From Flagellimonas alvinocaridis (GTDB lineage Bacteria > Bacteroidota > Bacteroidia > Flavobacteriales > Flavobacteriaceae): a DNA stretch of 64,000 nucleotides. A model generated the notes under the pieces. It was not told the DNA's origin. It searched no databases and saw nothing but the letters and a program-made list of their open reading frames with translations. Position numbers and translations under genes: made by a program. Shown here piece after piece: positions 21,011 to 29,466 of the stretch; position 1 is the stretch's first letter, and each line of letters opens with the position of its first letter. Where the stretch lies: positions 62,001 through 126,000 of the forward strand of contig NZ_SNTZ01000002.1 of assembly GCF_004916895.1 (NCBI RefSeq), in the 5' to 3' direction.

Positions 21011-21472
21011 TCAGGGGGCACCAATGTCGGAATCAAGGTTTAACAATCTATCATTCTCATAGCATAATCGCATAATTTCACGATGGTAGTGTTCTTGTAT
21101 TTCAGATATTTCATGGTTCAAAATCAAATCCTTGGAGTGTTGAAATTGTTTGTGCAAAAAATCATGAGCATCTATATAGCTTAAATTTTTAAGTGTGGAA
21201 TCCAAAGAGGAACCATACTTTTTAATGGATGCTTCAACCTTTTCCATATCCCGGCCGCTTTCCTTAAAAGCGTTGACAAACTTTGTAACTGCCTTTACGG
21301 GAAAATCCTCCTCGGCAATACATTCCTTAAATTTGGCGGAATATACCATAGGCTGTTGTTGTCCGGAGTTTGGACGACTTGTAAAAAGGTCTCCATAATG
21401 CGCTGCGTTGATCTGGCCAAGGACCGCGATCAAACCAGCAATCAAAACGGAAGAAAATACAATTCTTTTCAT
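21011..21472 (-). CDS. Exported hypothetical protein
   Basis: The product has 153 aa from the ATG at 21472. A longer in-frame start at 21523 would place a second hydrophobic stretch ahead and is less likely. The first 25 or so residues (KRIVFSSVLIAGLIAVLGQ) form a signal peptide. The rest is soluble and helical, rich in Glu, Lys and His, with few Cys. I recognise no domain. It is a single gene that converges on gltA. Confidence 0.7.
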   Translation of the reverse strand: MKRIVFSSVLIAGLIAVLGQINAAHYGDLFTSRPNSGQQQPMVYSAKFKECIAEEDFPVKAVTKFVNAFKESGRDMEKVEASIKKYGSSLDSTLKNLSYIDAHDFLHKQFQHSKDLILNHEISEIQEHYHREIMRLCYENDRLLNLDSDIGAP

Positions 21473-21757
21473 TTGTAAGAAAAATCTTAATACAAATGTA
21501 ATAATAAAAAAGGTAATATCCACATTTATTCATTAAAAAAGAACATTAAGAGGTAGGTTTTAATGACATGATAATCAAAGTATTGTGATTTTTTAAGATT
21601 GTTGATCCCTATTGGGAAAAACATATAGAGTGGTTAGGCTTTTTTTCTTTTCCTACAAATGGGAAATAGGTAGTAAAACACTAGATTTGCCTTAAATTTT
21701 TTATGGAAAAACCCCATTTGCCTTGATGTATATGGAGGTAGAATAGTGAAAATCGGT

Positions 21758-22672
21758 ATGATGCAATTGAACATTGTTGATGAAACCAGCCCATTAAAGG
21801 CAGTGATTTTAGGAACAGCTAAGAGCTGCGGACCTGTGCCCAGCCCAGATGAGGCATATGACCCAAAATCCTTGGAGCATATTTTAGCAGGAACATATCC
21901 TAAAGAAGCAGATATGGAAAAGGAGATGGATGCCTTTGCCAAGGTATTCCAAAAGTATGGTGTGGAGGTATATCGCCCAGAGATATTGCAGAACTGCAAT
22001 CAGATTTTTGCCCGTGACATTGCTTTTGTGATTGAGGATAAGCTTTTTCACGCCAATATCCTTCCCGATCGCGAACGGGAGTTTGTGGCCATTCATGAGG
22101 TGTTGGACAAGATAGACCCCAACAAGGTCATTCGCCCTCCGGAAGAAGTCCATATTGAAGGAGGGGATGTAATGCCCTGGAACGATTATATCTTTATCGG
22201 AACTTATACCGGACCGGATTACCCGGATTATATCACTGCACGTACCAACAGGGAAGCCGTGGAGTACATCCGAAGGATGTTTCCCTACAAAACCGTAAAG
22301 TCTTTTGAACTACGAAAATCCAACACCGACCCAAAGGAAAATGCCCTGCATTTGGACTGCTGTTTTCAGCCTGTGGGAAAGGATAAGGCCATTTTGCACC
22401 GAAATGGATTTCTGTTGGAAGAGGAATACCAATGGTTGGTAGACCATTTTGGAAAGGACAATGTTTTTGAGATTAACAAAGACGAGATGTACCAAATGTT
22501 CAGCAACGTATTTTCCATTTCCCCCGAAGTGGTGGTATCCGAAAAAGGATTTACCCGACTCAACAACTGGTTACGGGAACAAGGTTTTACGGTAGAGGAA
22601 ATCCCCTATGCCGAAATCGCCAAACAAGAGGGACTACTTCGGTGCAGTACCATGCCTTTGATTCGGGAATAA
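21758..22672 (+). CDS. Guanidine-modifying enzyme (amidinotransferase/DDAH superfamily)
   Basis: This is a beta/alpha-propeller enzyme of the superfamily that attacks guanidino groups (arginine deiminase, dimethylarginine hydrolase, amidinotransferase). Visible active-site blocks are FARDIAFVIED, EGGDVMPW (acidic), HLDCCFQPV (His) and a C-terminal Cys in LLRCSTMPL. It has 304 aa from ATG 21758, where family members begin; GTG 21746 has a GGAGG 7 bp ahead (21734-21738) and is an alternative. The exact substrate is unknown. It is followed 37 bp later by ctlX, so the two probably act on arginine-type compounds together. Confidence 0.8.
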   Translation: MMQLNIVDETSPLKAVILGTAKSCGPVPSPDEAYDPKSLEHILAGTYPKEADMEKEMDAFAKVFQKYGVEVYRPEILQNCNQIFARDIAFVIEDKLFHANILPDREREFVAIHEVLDKIDPNKVIRPPEEVHIEGGDVMPWNDYIFIGTYTGPDYPDYITARTNREAVEYIRRMFPYKTVKSFELRKSNTDPKENALHLDCCFQPVGKDKAILHRNGFLLEEEYQWLVDHFGKDNVFEINKDEMYQMFSNVFSISPEVVVSEKGFTRLNNWLREQGFTVEEIPYAEIAKQEGLLRCSTMPLIRE

Positions 22673-22709
22673 TACCCACCTTTGTCTAGAAAACTTAACA
22701 AAACAAGCA

Positions 22710-23645
22710 TTGAGAACACAGATTACCAATACCATTCTCATGATTCGTCCGGTGGCTTTCCGGATGAACGAACAAACGGCCGTCAACAATTATTTTCAGG
22801 AAGACCTTGACCTAAAGAACACAGAAATAAACCAGAAAGCTCAACAGGAGTTTGATGCTTTTGTGCAAGAACTTCGGAATCACGGGGTCCATGTCGTCGT
22901 GGTGGACGATATCAAGGAACAGGACACCCCGGATTCCATTTTTCCGAACAACTGGGTTTCCTTTCATGAAGACGGAACGGTTTGCGTATATCCCATGTTT
23001 GCTGAAAACCGAAGAAAGGAACGCCGGGAAGACATTTTGGACATTCTGGAGCAGCAAGGCTTTGCCATCAACAATGTCATGGACTATACCGAAGCGGAGG
23101 AAGAGGGCGTGTTTTTGGAGGGAACAGGGAGTATCCTTTTGGACCGTGTTAATCAAAAGGCGTATTGTGCGCTGTCCGAACGGGCCCATGAGGAACTTTT
23201 TATTGAGTTCTGTGAGGATTTTGACTGTTTCCCTGTCATTTTTACGGCTAATCAGACCGTGGACGGGCAGCGTTTGCCCATTTACCACACCAATGTGATG
23301 ATGGCCATGGCCGAGACCTTTGCGGTGATTTGTTTGGCTACTATCGATGACAAAAAGGAACGCAAGAATGTAGTAGACCATCTTAAGATGGACGGTAAGG
23401 AAATCATCGACATTACCGAGGAACAGATGTACCACTTTGCTGGGAACATGCTCCAAGTAATAGGGGCCAATGACCAACGTTTTATGGTGATGAGTTCAGC
23501 CGCCTACAACAGTCTTCGTGATAATCAAATCAAGACCATTGAAAAGCATTGCGCCATCATTCACAGTCCGTTGGATACTATCGAGACCTGCGGTGGTGGC
23601 AGTGCCCGTTGCATGATGGCGGAGGTTTTTTTGCCAAAGAAGTAG
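22710..23645 (+). CDS. ctlX: CtlX-type arginine deiminase-related hydrolase
   Basis: CtlX-like proteins are guanidino- or ureido-hydrolases linked to citrulline use. It has 311 aa. IRPVAFRMNEQTAVNNYFQ at the start, FPNNWVSFHEDG, EGTGSILLDR, the His region YHTNVMMAM and the C-terminal catalytic Cys in GGGSARCMMAEVF are present. The start is TTG at 22710: the ATG at 22740 would remove the conserved QITNTIL segment. Its stop is followed directly by a repeat cluster. Confidence 0.85.
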   Translation: MRTQITNTILMIRPVAFRMNEQTAVNNYFQEDLDLKNTEINQKAQQEFDAFVQELRNHGVHVVVVDDIKEQDTPDSIFPNNWVSFHEDGTVCVYPMFAENRRKERREDILDILEQQGFAINNVMDYTEAEEEGVFLEGTGSILLDRVNQKAYCALSERAHEELFIEFCEDFDCFPVIFTANQTVDGQRLPIYHTNVMMAMAETFAVICLATIDDKKERKNVVDHLKMDGKEIIDITEEQMYHFAGNMLQVIGANDQRFMVMSSAAYNSLRDNQIKTIEKHCAIIHSPLDTIETCGGGSARCMMAEVFLPKK

Positions 23646-23650
23646 CCGTC

Positions 23651-23671
23651 ACCCTGAACTCGTTTCAGGGT
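23651..23671 (+). repeat. Hairpin just after ctlX
   Basis: ACCCTGAA (23651-23658) pairs with TTCAGGGT (23664-23671). It begins 6 bp after the ctlX stop and opens the repeat cluster. The same half-sites recur at about 27313-27367, where a second GC-rich hairpin is nested between them. It lacks a proper T-run. Confidence 0.6.
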
Positions 23672-23700
23672 CGCATCTCTTATGATGTTAGTTTTTATTT

Positions 23701-24306
23701 GTCATTCTGAGCAAAGCGAAGAATCTCTTCTGAGGTTTTGACACGAATGGCACCAATTTTCTCGAATGCTCTGGGTCATTTCGAACCAATGTGAGAAATC
23801 TCCTTTTGGGGTTTGACACGAATTACACGAATTTTCTCAAAAACCTTATGTCATTTCGAGCGCAGTCGAGAAATCTATTTTGGTTTGACAAGAATTGCAC
23901 CAATTTCCTCGAATGCTCTTTGTCATTTCGAACCTTGTCCTGAGGGTGGCCGAAGGAGCTGTGGGAAATTATTTTGGTTTGACACGAATGACACGAATTA
24001 TCTCTAATGCCCTATGTCATTCTGAGCCCTGTCCTGAGACTATGGCGAAGGAGCTGCGAAGAATCTCATCTTGGATGGGATTTCTCAATCAATGCTTTGC
24101 ATCTCATATCGAAATGACGTTTTGCATGGTTTTGTCATTTCGAGTGCATGCGAGAAATCTATTTTGGGTTGACACGAATGGAACGAATTTTCACGAATCC
24201 CCAATGTCATTCTGAACCCTGCCCTGAACATAAGGCGAAGGAGCTGTGAGAAATCTGTTGGATGGGATTTCTCAATCGATGCGCTGCATCTCATTTCGAA
24301 ATGACC
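23701..24306. repeat. Intergenic palindromic repeat cluster 1
   Basis: Between ctlX and the DUF2306 gene lie seven units starting with GTCATTTCGA or GTCATTCTGA at 23701, 23775, 23850, 23922, 24016, 24134 and 24206. Each continues through a variable insert to GAGAAATCT or GAAGAATCT. Units are joined by a linker containing TTTGACACGAATG, CACGAATTTTC and TCGAATGC. Where only the left half is present, the spacing is 72-75 bp. Two units carry the right arm GATTTCTC...TCGAAATGA and form complete hairpins. Short open frames within are repeat sequence, not genes. Confidence 0.9.
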
Positions 24307-24323
24307 AATGACTGGATTGGAGT

Positions 24324-24980
24324 TTATTTTCTTGAAGTTTTCAGCAGCTTCTTCAATTGAGGCCGCCAGCTCAAAAAGAACTCAGTAATCATCAAAGGGT
24401 ATACCCAACAAATCCATTCGTAAATGGTATACCGCATGGTTTCGTCCTCAATAAAACTAAAGATTCCGGTAAAGTAATCAACCTCTGGCAGCAATCGGAT
24501 AAAAACAAAGGCAAGCCCGCAAACATAACTACGGATCATAAATTCTTTATGCACCTTCACATTGCGTTTTCGGATGCTGATATAGGCCATGATTGTGGTA
24601 AAGATCCAGATAGTGGCCAATAAGGCCAAGGATGGAATGGCACCGGGTAAAGAATAGGTGGTCACCAAAAGCACATATACTGTTAGTGCGGAAACCAGCG
24701 ACCCGATAATATAGATTTTGCCAGAAATCCTATGAAACTTTAAAAATCGGTTTCGGATGTAAGGTATAAATTGCAGGGGGCCGAGAAAAAGGGTAGTTGC
24801 AGCTGGAGCAAAATGTGCAACCAGCCACCATTTGTATTTTAATTTTACTTCGCTTACTTCAGACGGGTTATAGAAAATATAACTTTCAACATTGGTAAGG
24901 TAATAATAGGTCGATACAAGGAGTACAATGCCCCAGAAAAATAAGTTCCCCAACAGTATTTTACGCTTTCTCGTTAACAT
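24324..24980 (-). CDS. DUF2306 integral membrane protein
   Basis: The product has 218 aa and about six to seven hydrophobic spans. HFAPAATTLFLGPLQFIP, KFHRISGKIYIIGSL and NVKVHKEFMIRSYVCGLAF, with their conserved His/Arg residues at membrane edges, are typical of DUF2306. The function is unknown; the His positions suggest a redox or heme-like role, but that is speculative. It stands alone between two repeat clusters. A second, diverged member lies at 44420-45046. Confidence 0.8.
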   Translation of the reverse strand: MLTRKRKILLGNLFFWGIVLLVSTYYYLTNVESYIFYNPSEVSEVKLKYKWWLVAHFAPAATTLFLGPLQFIPYIRNRFLKFHRISGKIYIIGSLVSALTVYVLLVTTYSLPGAIPSLALLATIWIFTTIMAYISIRKRNVKVHKEFMIRSYVCGLAFVFIRLLPEVDYFTGIFSFIEDETMRYTIYEWICWVYPLMITEFFLSWRPQLKKLLKTSRK

Positions 24981-24992
24981 ATTTAAAAGTAT

Positions 24993-25004
24993 TAGGTTAA
25001 CCTA
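24993..25004. promoter_or_regulatory. 12-bp palindrome upstream of the DUF2306 gene
   Basis: TAGGTTAACCTA is a perfect palindrome 13 bp before the ATG of the DUF2306 gene (- strand). The size and place fit a repressor or activator operator. No regulator gene is adjacent. Confidence 0.35.
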
Positions 25005-25045
25005 GCGGGGAACTTCTTTAAATATACAATAATTAGTATGCCAGT

Positions 25046-26596
25046 TTATCCTTTCTTTCGAAACGAGCTCAAAAAAACTGTAGCCATAAACACCATAAAA
25101 AAAGCGAAGGGCAGGGAAGTGATGATGAGCAGTTTCTGAACGGCAGTAAGTACATCAATGTCTGGTTTGGCATTGCCTAGGAGAATGAGCGCCAAGGTCG
25201 CCAACAAAATAAAGATGGACCAGATAAGTCGATGTTTTTTCTGAGGATTGGGATTGCCCTTGTCCGTGAACATGCTCAATACAAATACGGCAGAATCCAC
25301 GGAAGTGACCAAAAAGCTCACCAAAAGCAAAATGGTGATTCCGTTTAGCAGTCCCGAAAACGGATATTCCCCAAAAAAGATGAAGATGGACGAGAACACA
25401 CTGCCAAACTCATTGTTGTAACTGCCCCAACTTTCAATAATTTCAAAGGCCGAAGTGCCAAAGACTGAAAACCAAAAGAAAGTTCCGAGCGAAGGGATGA
25501 TCAACACCCCCAACAACATTTGCCGCAAGGTGCGCCCTCGTGAAATCCGGGCGATGAAAATACCGGTAAAGGGAGCCCAGGCCAACCAGAAGGCCCAATA
25601 GTAAAATGTCCAATCGGTGAGGAATTCAATGCCGGGGTTGTAGCGCCCCACCGCGATGCTCATCGGAACAAAATCCATGAGGTAGTACCAAGAGGCCTTT
25701 CCGAAGGAAAGCAGGATATCCCCCATATTGCTATTGACGAACACAAAGGCCAATAACAGCAGCGTTACCAAAATATTGAATTTGGAAATCCGTTTGATGC
25801 CCTTGTCCACCCCCAACCACACCGAGACAAACGCAATGGCGGAAATCAAAATGGCCAGCAGTAAAGTAATCGTTACCCCAAATTCAGGCTGAAACACATG
25901 GTTGAGACCTCCGGTAATTTGGGCGGTGCCCAGACCTATGGCGGCGATCAATCCAAAAACGGTGGTGATGATGGCCAGAATATCCACCGCATTGGCGCGT
26001 TTGGTACCCTTGAATTTTTGAGGGATGGAACTGCTCACCAGTACTTTTTGCTTTTTGGCAAAGAGCGCATGGCCAATGATCAGGGCAAACAATCCATAAA
26101 AGGCCCAAGCGGTAAAGCCCCACTGGTAAAAGGTGAACTCCAACGCCAAGATTTCTGGGGTGGTTTTGGAGGCAAAAGGTGGGTTTTGCTGCATAAAAAT
26201 GGGTTCCTGCACCGCCCTGAGCAAAATTCCGGCCCCCATGCCCGTGCTGTAGAGCATACTGGCCCACGCCCAAGTGGAATGTTCTGGTTTTTCGTTGGGC
26301 TTACCCAATTTGAGCTTCCCCCATGGCGATACAGCAATGCCCAAGAGCAACAACACGCAACCGAGGCCCAGATACAGGTAAAAATACCCGAAGTGGCTCC
26401 GCACCCAGAGCGAGAGCATCTCAATGGATTGGTAGCTCCACTCCGTAAACAGGAACACCACTGCCGAGAACAGCAACAGCAGCCCGGTGGAGACGGCCAA
26501 TAGTGGGTTGTTTTTTAGGAAGTTGTAAATGACTTTTGTTTTTCCCGAAGATAATAGGAAATCTGCACTTGTAATTTCTAGCCTTGTCCTGAGCAT
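25046..26596 (-). CDS. BCCT-family transporter (betaine/carnitine/choline type)
   Basis: This is a sodium- or proton-coupled uptake carrier for a quaternary-ammonium osmolyte such as glycine betaine. About 516 aa and twelve spans. Signatures: TGMGAGILLRAVQEP (substrate/sodium region) and DWTFYYWAFWLAWAPFTG (the Trp-rich BCCT box), then ARISRGRT. The start is uncertain: the only in-frame ATGs, 26647 and 26596, both lie inside repeat sequence. Homology begins near residue 20 of this form (FLKNNPLLAVST), where no ATG exists. It is a single gene and is downstream of repeat cluster 2 on its own strand. Confidence 0.85.
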   Translation of the reverse strand: MLRTRLEITSADFLLSSGKTKVIYNFLKNNPLLAVSTGLLLLFSAVVFLFTEWSYQSIEMLSLWVRSHFGYFYLYLGLGCVLLLLGIAVSPWGKLKLGKPNEKPEHSTWAWASMLYSTGMGAGILLRAVQEPIFMQQNPPFASKTTPEILALEFTFYQWGFTAWAFYGLFALIIGHALFAKKQKVLVSSSIPQKFKGTKRANAVDILAIITTVFGLIAAIGLGTAQITGGLNHVFQPEFGVTITLLLAILISAIAFVSVWLGVDKGIKRISKFNILVTLLLLAFVFVNSNMGDILLSFGKASWYYLMDFVPMSIAVGRYNPGIEFLTDWTFYYWAFWLAWAPFTGIFIARISRGRTLRQMLLGVLIIPSLGTFFWFSVFGTSAFEIIESWGSYNNEFGSVFSSIFIFFGEYPFSGLLNGITILLLVSFLVTSVDSAVFVLSMFTDKGNPNPQKKHRLIWSIFILLATLALILLGNAKPDIDVLTAVQKLLIITSLPFAFFMVFMATVFLSSFRKKG

Positions 26597-27440
26597 AAAG
26601 TGAAGGAGCTGCGAGAAATCTATTTTGGTTTGACACGAATGGCACAAATTTTCACGAATGCTCTAGGTCATTTAGAACGAATCTGAGAAATCTATGGGTG
26701 GGTTGAGATTTCTCAATCGTCCCAGGGGCTATTGGGACTCATGTCGAAATGACGTTTTGCATGGTTTTGTCATTTCGAGCGCCCGCCTGACCGGACGGGC
26801 AGGCATGTGAGAAATCTTTTATGGTTTGACACAAACTCCACGAATTATTTCGAATGCCTTATGTCATTTCGAACCTTGTCCTGAGAGTAGTCGAAGGAGC
26901 TGTGAGAAATCTGTTGGTGGATGGGATTTCTCAATCGATGCTTTGCATTTCATATCGAAATGACGTTTTGCCTGGTTCTGTCATTTCGAACGCCCGCCTG
27001 ACCGGACGGGCAGGCATGTGAGAAATCTACTTTGGTTTGACACGAATAACACAAATTTTCTCGAATACTCTAGGTCATTTCGAACCTTGTCCTGAGAGTA
27101 GTCGAAGGAGCTGTGAGAAATCTATGGGCGGGTCGGGATTTCTCAATCGTCCCGCGGGCTATCGGGACTCATATCGAAATGACTACTGGCTGGCCTTGTC
27201 ATCTTGAGCGGAGTCGAAAGGTAGACAGGGCATCTCGACTGTCCGTCCGAACGGACAGGCATGCGAGAAATCTCTTTTCGGAGTTTGACACGAATGGCAC
27301 GGATTTTCTCGAAAGCACCGTCACCCTGAACCCGCCTAATCGGACGGGCAGGCTTGTTTCAGGGTCTTATGCTTTGGGATGGGATGCCGAAACGAGCCCG
27401 CCTGTACTATTCGGGCAGGTTCGGCATGACGCAGGATAGA
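26575..27440. repeat. Intergenic palindromic repeat cluster 2
   Basis: This cluster has units with GTCATTTCGA-type or degenerate starts at 26667, 26769, 26863, 26980, 27074 and 27198. Complete units read GTCATTTCGA, variable insert, GAGAAATC, short loop, GATTTCTC, second insert, TCGAAATGAC. Inserts are themselves hairpins and are exchanged between units: GATGC-TTT-GCAT type or GTCCCG...CGGGAC type on the right. On the left they are GCCCGCC...GGGCAGGC or a CCTTGTCCTGAG...CGAAGG block. The far end (about 27313-27431) is more degenerate and GC-rich. There is no gene inside. Confidence 0.9.
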
Positions 27441-27480
27441 CATTGTTCATTGTAAATTGCTAATTGTACATTGTAATAAG
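27441..27480. repeat. Short AT-rich word repeat
   Basis: The run CATTGTTCATTGTAAATTGC followed by TAATTGTACATTGTAATA is made of ATTGT and TACAAT words and is partly self-complementary. It closes repeat cluster 2 and matches in style the longer element at 39245-39340. Confidence 0.5.
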
Positions 27481-27602
27481 CTTTCTCGCTATGCCTTGTA
27501 AGATATTTTGGTAAAAAATATTATATTGGGTTGATTTTTAGAAGTTTCCCTCCCCTTAATTTTACTTCAATAGGACTCTTTAATTATTAAATAAATCATC
27601 GG
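27481..27602 (+). promoter_or_regulatory. AT-rich region before the orphan nuclease gene
   Basis: These 122 bp between the repeats and the 614-aa gene are strongly AT-rich and should hold its promoter. TATTGGGTTG and TTGATTTTTAG are seen, but no exact TAnnTTTG box. Nothing else is recognised. Confidence 0.3.
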
Positions 27603-29447
27603 ATGAGGTTAGAGAAAATACTAGATAAACTCGGCTCAATTGAAAAAAACTCTTTCATTAAAATCATAGATAGTATCATATCTAAGAATCCAAAAAACAA
27701 AAAGGAAATTAATGAGATTCTGATTACATCAGATAAGGGATTGAAATCTGTTGATAGTCAGAACATTGCTAATATTTTTACTCTGATTTCTAGTGAATTC
27801 AAAGAGCATATTAAATCTGAATTTCAAGAGATTACATCACAGTTGGACATCTTAATTGATATAATAATTAAAGATGGAAACTGCATAATGAAACAAGATT
27901 GGTTCTCGCGGCTATATGAAGCGGAAATCAAAAACTTAAATTCAAAAATTAAATCACTAAATGCTGACTTTGAGAACGAAAAATCTGATTTAAGTGAGAT
28001 AAGAAAACGAGATTATCAAATATACAAGTCTTGTCTTTATACAGCATATAAGAATGATGTGGAAAGTAATAGAGACCCAAGAATAACATCAGATGAGCTA
28101 TCAATATTACTAACCCTATCCAAGCAACTAGGGCTTTCTCAGGAGGAGATTAAATTGATTAATTACTCAATACTCCCAATTAAGAAAAAGGATATTCAAG
28201 ACGTCATTAAAGAGTTAAAGAACATTGGAGTTATATTTTATTCTAACAAAGAGAATACGATTTATGTGGCGGATGAAATGGTTAGGATATTGAGAGAAGT
28301 TCGAGAAAAAGAAGTTGCAGAAAAGTTCTATCGTAGAACGCTCAAATTATTGAGAGAGCCCATAATAAATCAAATAGCAAGGGAGCATAACATTGATAGA
28401 AACCATACATTTTCTCAAAAAATTGAAGGAATAATAAAAGAGGGAGTTCCATTCACAAATTTATTGCTCTCAAAAATTTACAAATCAGATAGCACTCTAA
28501 CCCAAAGGAAAAAGATACTTAATGAATTATGCGAAAAAGGATTAAATATTAAGAATCTAAAAGGAGCTACGTTAGATGAAAAAATTGAAAGCCTGATCAA
28601 GTACTTTGATAATGTTGAGCGTGATGAGAAAGTGGGAATTTCTTTGGATGGCTTTGACAAGCTCTTGTCTGAACTCAACGTAACTCTTCCAAAACTGAAT
28701 ATGCAGATAAGGGAACAATTCCAATTTCAAGAAGAACATGTTCTGAAAGCTGATTTTCTGCTTGACTATAACATAAAGCCTAGAGATATTCTTGATTTGA
28801 TTTCCAAGGAGGACCTCAAAATGTTTATCAGGGAAAATGGAATTAAACAACGAGGGGATGACATACTTAATATTCTTGAATTTTATAAAGATGTAGAAAA
28901 CCTTTACTTGGAGAATTATGAAAACGTGGCTTATCGTGATTTAAATCAACTGAAGGAAAATGGGATTGCAATTAAGGAAAGCGAACTTGGATTAAAATTT
29001 GAAGAACTGACTAAAGTTATTTTCAAAGGACTAGGTTTTAATGTGGATGATAAGTTTAGAAATCAACTAAATACAAAAAAGGATATGATGGATATTCTTT
29101 TGAACCTAGGTAACGATGAAATAATTATAGTTGAATGTAAATCGGTTAAAGAAAGAGGTTATAACAAATTTAGTACAGTATCTAGGCAGTTAAAGTCTTA
29201 TCAAAATCTCGCTATCAAAAATAACCTGAGAATTGCTAAGATATTACTTGTATCACCTGAATTTAGCGATGACTTTATAGCGGACTGTGAACTGGATACT
29301 GAAATGAACCTATCACTTGTTCCAGCAGCATCACTTCGTAATATTTTTGAAGCATTTAAAGATTCCACATATCAAGAGTTTCCATATGTTTTGTTCAGAG
29401 ATATTGTAATCAATGAGGAAAGGATTCTTAAAGCTCTTCGGAAGTAA
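27603..29447 (+). CDS. Orphan nuclease with C-terminal Mrr-like PD-(D/E)XK domain
   Basis: 614 aa. The last 150 residues show the restriction-endonuclease fold: a helix LKFEELTKVIFKGLGFNV (464-481), Asp497 in MMDILL, and the Glu511-x-Lys513 pair in IIIVECKSV, as in Mrr-type enzymes. Residues 250-430 contain three segments I read as SAP-like helix-turn-helices (about 254-281, 303-333 and 401-428). Residues 160-235 may be a winged helix and 105-135 a coiled coil. It has no partner methylase, helicase or ATPase. The gene is visibly AT-richer than all neighbours and is next to a repeat cluster, suggesting transfer. Likely a stand-alone DNA-cleaving defence protein; the target is unknown. Confidence 0.7.
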   Translation: MRLEKILDKLGSIEKNSFIKIIDSIISKNPKNKKEINEILITSDKGLKSVDSQNIANIFTLISSEFKEHIKSEFQEITSQLDILIDIIIKDGNCIMKQDWFSRLYEAEIKNLNSKIKSLNADFENEKSDLSEIRKRDYQIYKSCLYTAYKNDVESNRDPRITSDELSILLTLSKQLGLSQEEIKLINYSILPIKKKDIQDVIKELKNIGVIFYSNKENTIYVADEMVRILREVREKEVAEKFYRRTLKLLREPIINQIAREHNIDRNHTFSQKIEGIIKEGVPFTNLLLSKIYKSDSTLTQRKKILNELCEKGLNIKNLKGATLDEKIESLIKYFDNVERDEKVGISLDGFDKLLSELNVTLPKLNMQIREQFQFQEEHVLKADFLLDYNIKPRDILDLISKEDLKMFIRENGIKQRGDDILNILEFYKDVENLYLENYENVAYRDLNQLKENGIAIKESELGLKFEELTKVIFKGLGFNVDDKFRNQLNTKKDMMDILLNLGNDEIIIVECKSVKERGYNKFSTVSRQLKSYQNLAIKNNLRIAKILLVSPEFSDDFIADCELDTEMNLSLVPAASLRNIFEAFKDSTYQEFPYVLFRDIVINEERILKALRK

Positions 29448-29466
29448 GTGGTAAAAAAGCATTGGA

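Noticed and set aside
22812-23477. Long antisense open frame (about 220 codons)
   Set aside because: It is fully inside ctlX on the opposite strand; the ctlX product is clearly conserved.
25898-26503. Antisense open frame inside the BCCT gene (about 200 codons)
   Set aside because: The sense frame carries the clear transporter motifs; the antisense product is low-complexity Gly/Gln/His-rich.
27113-27439. Open frame of about 108 codons on the + strand
   Set aside because: It is made of the repeats of cluster 2; no conserved protein sequence.
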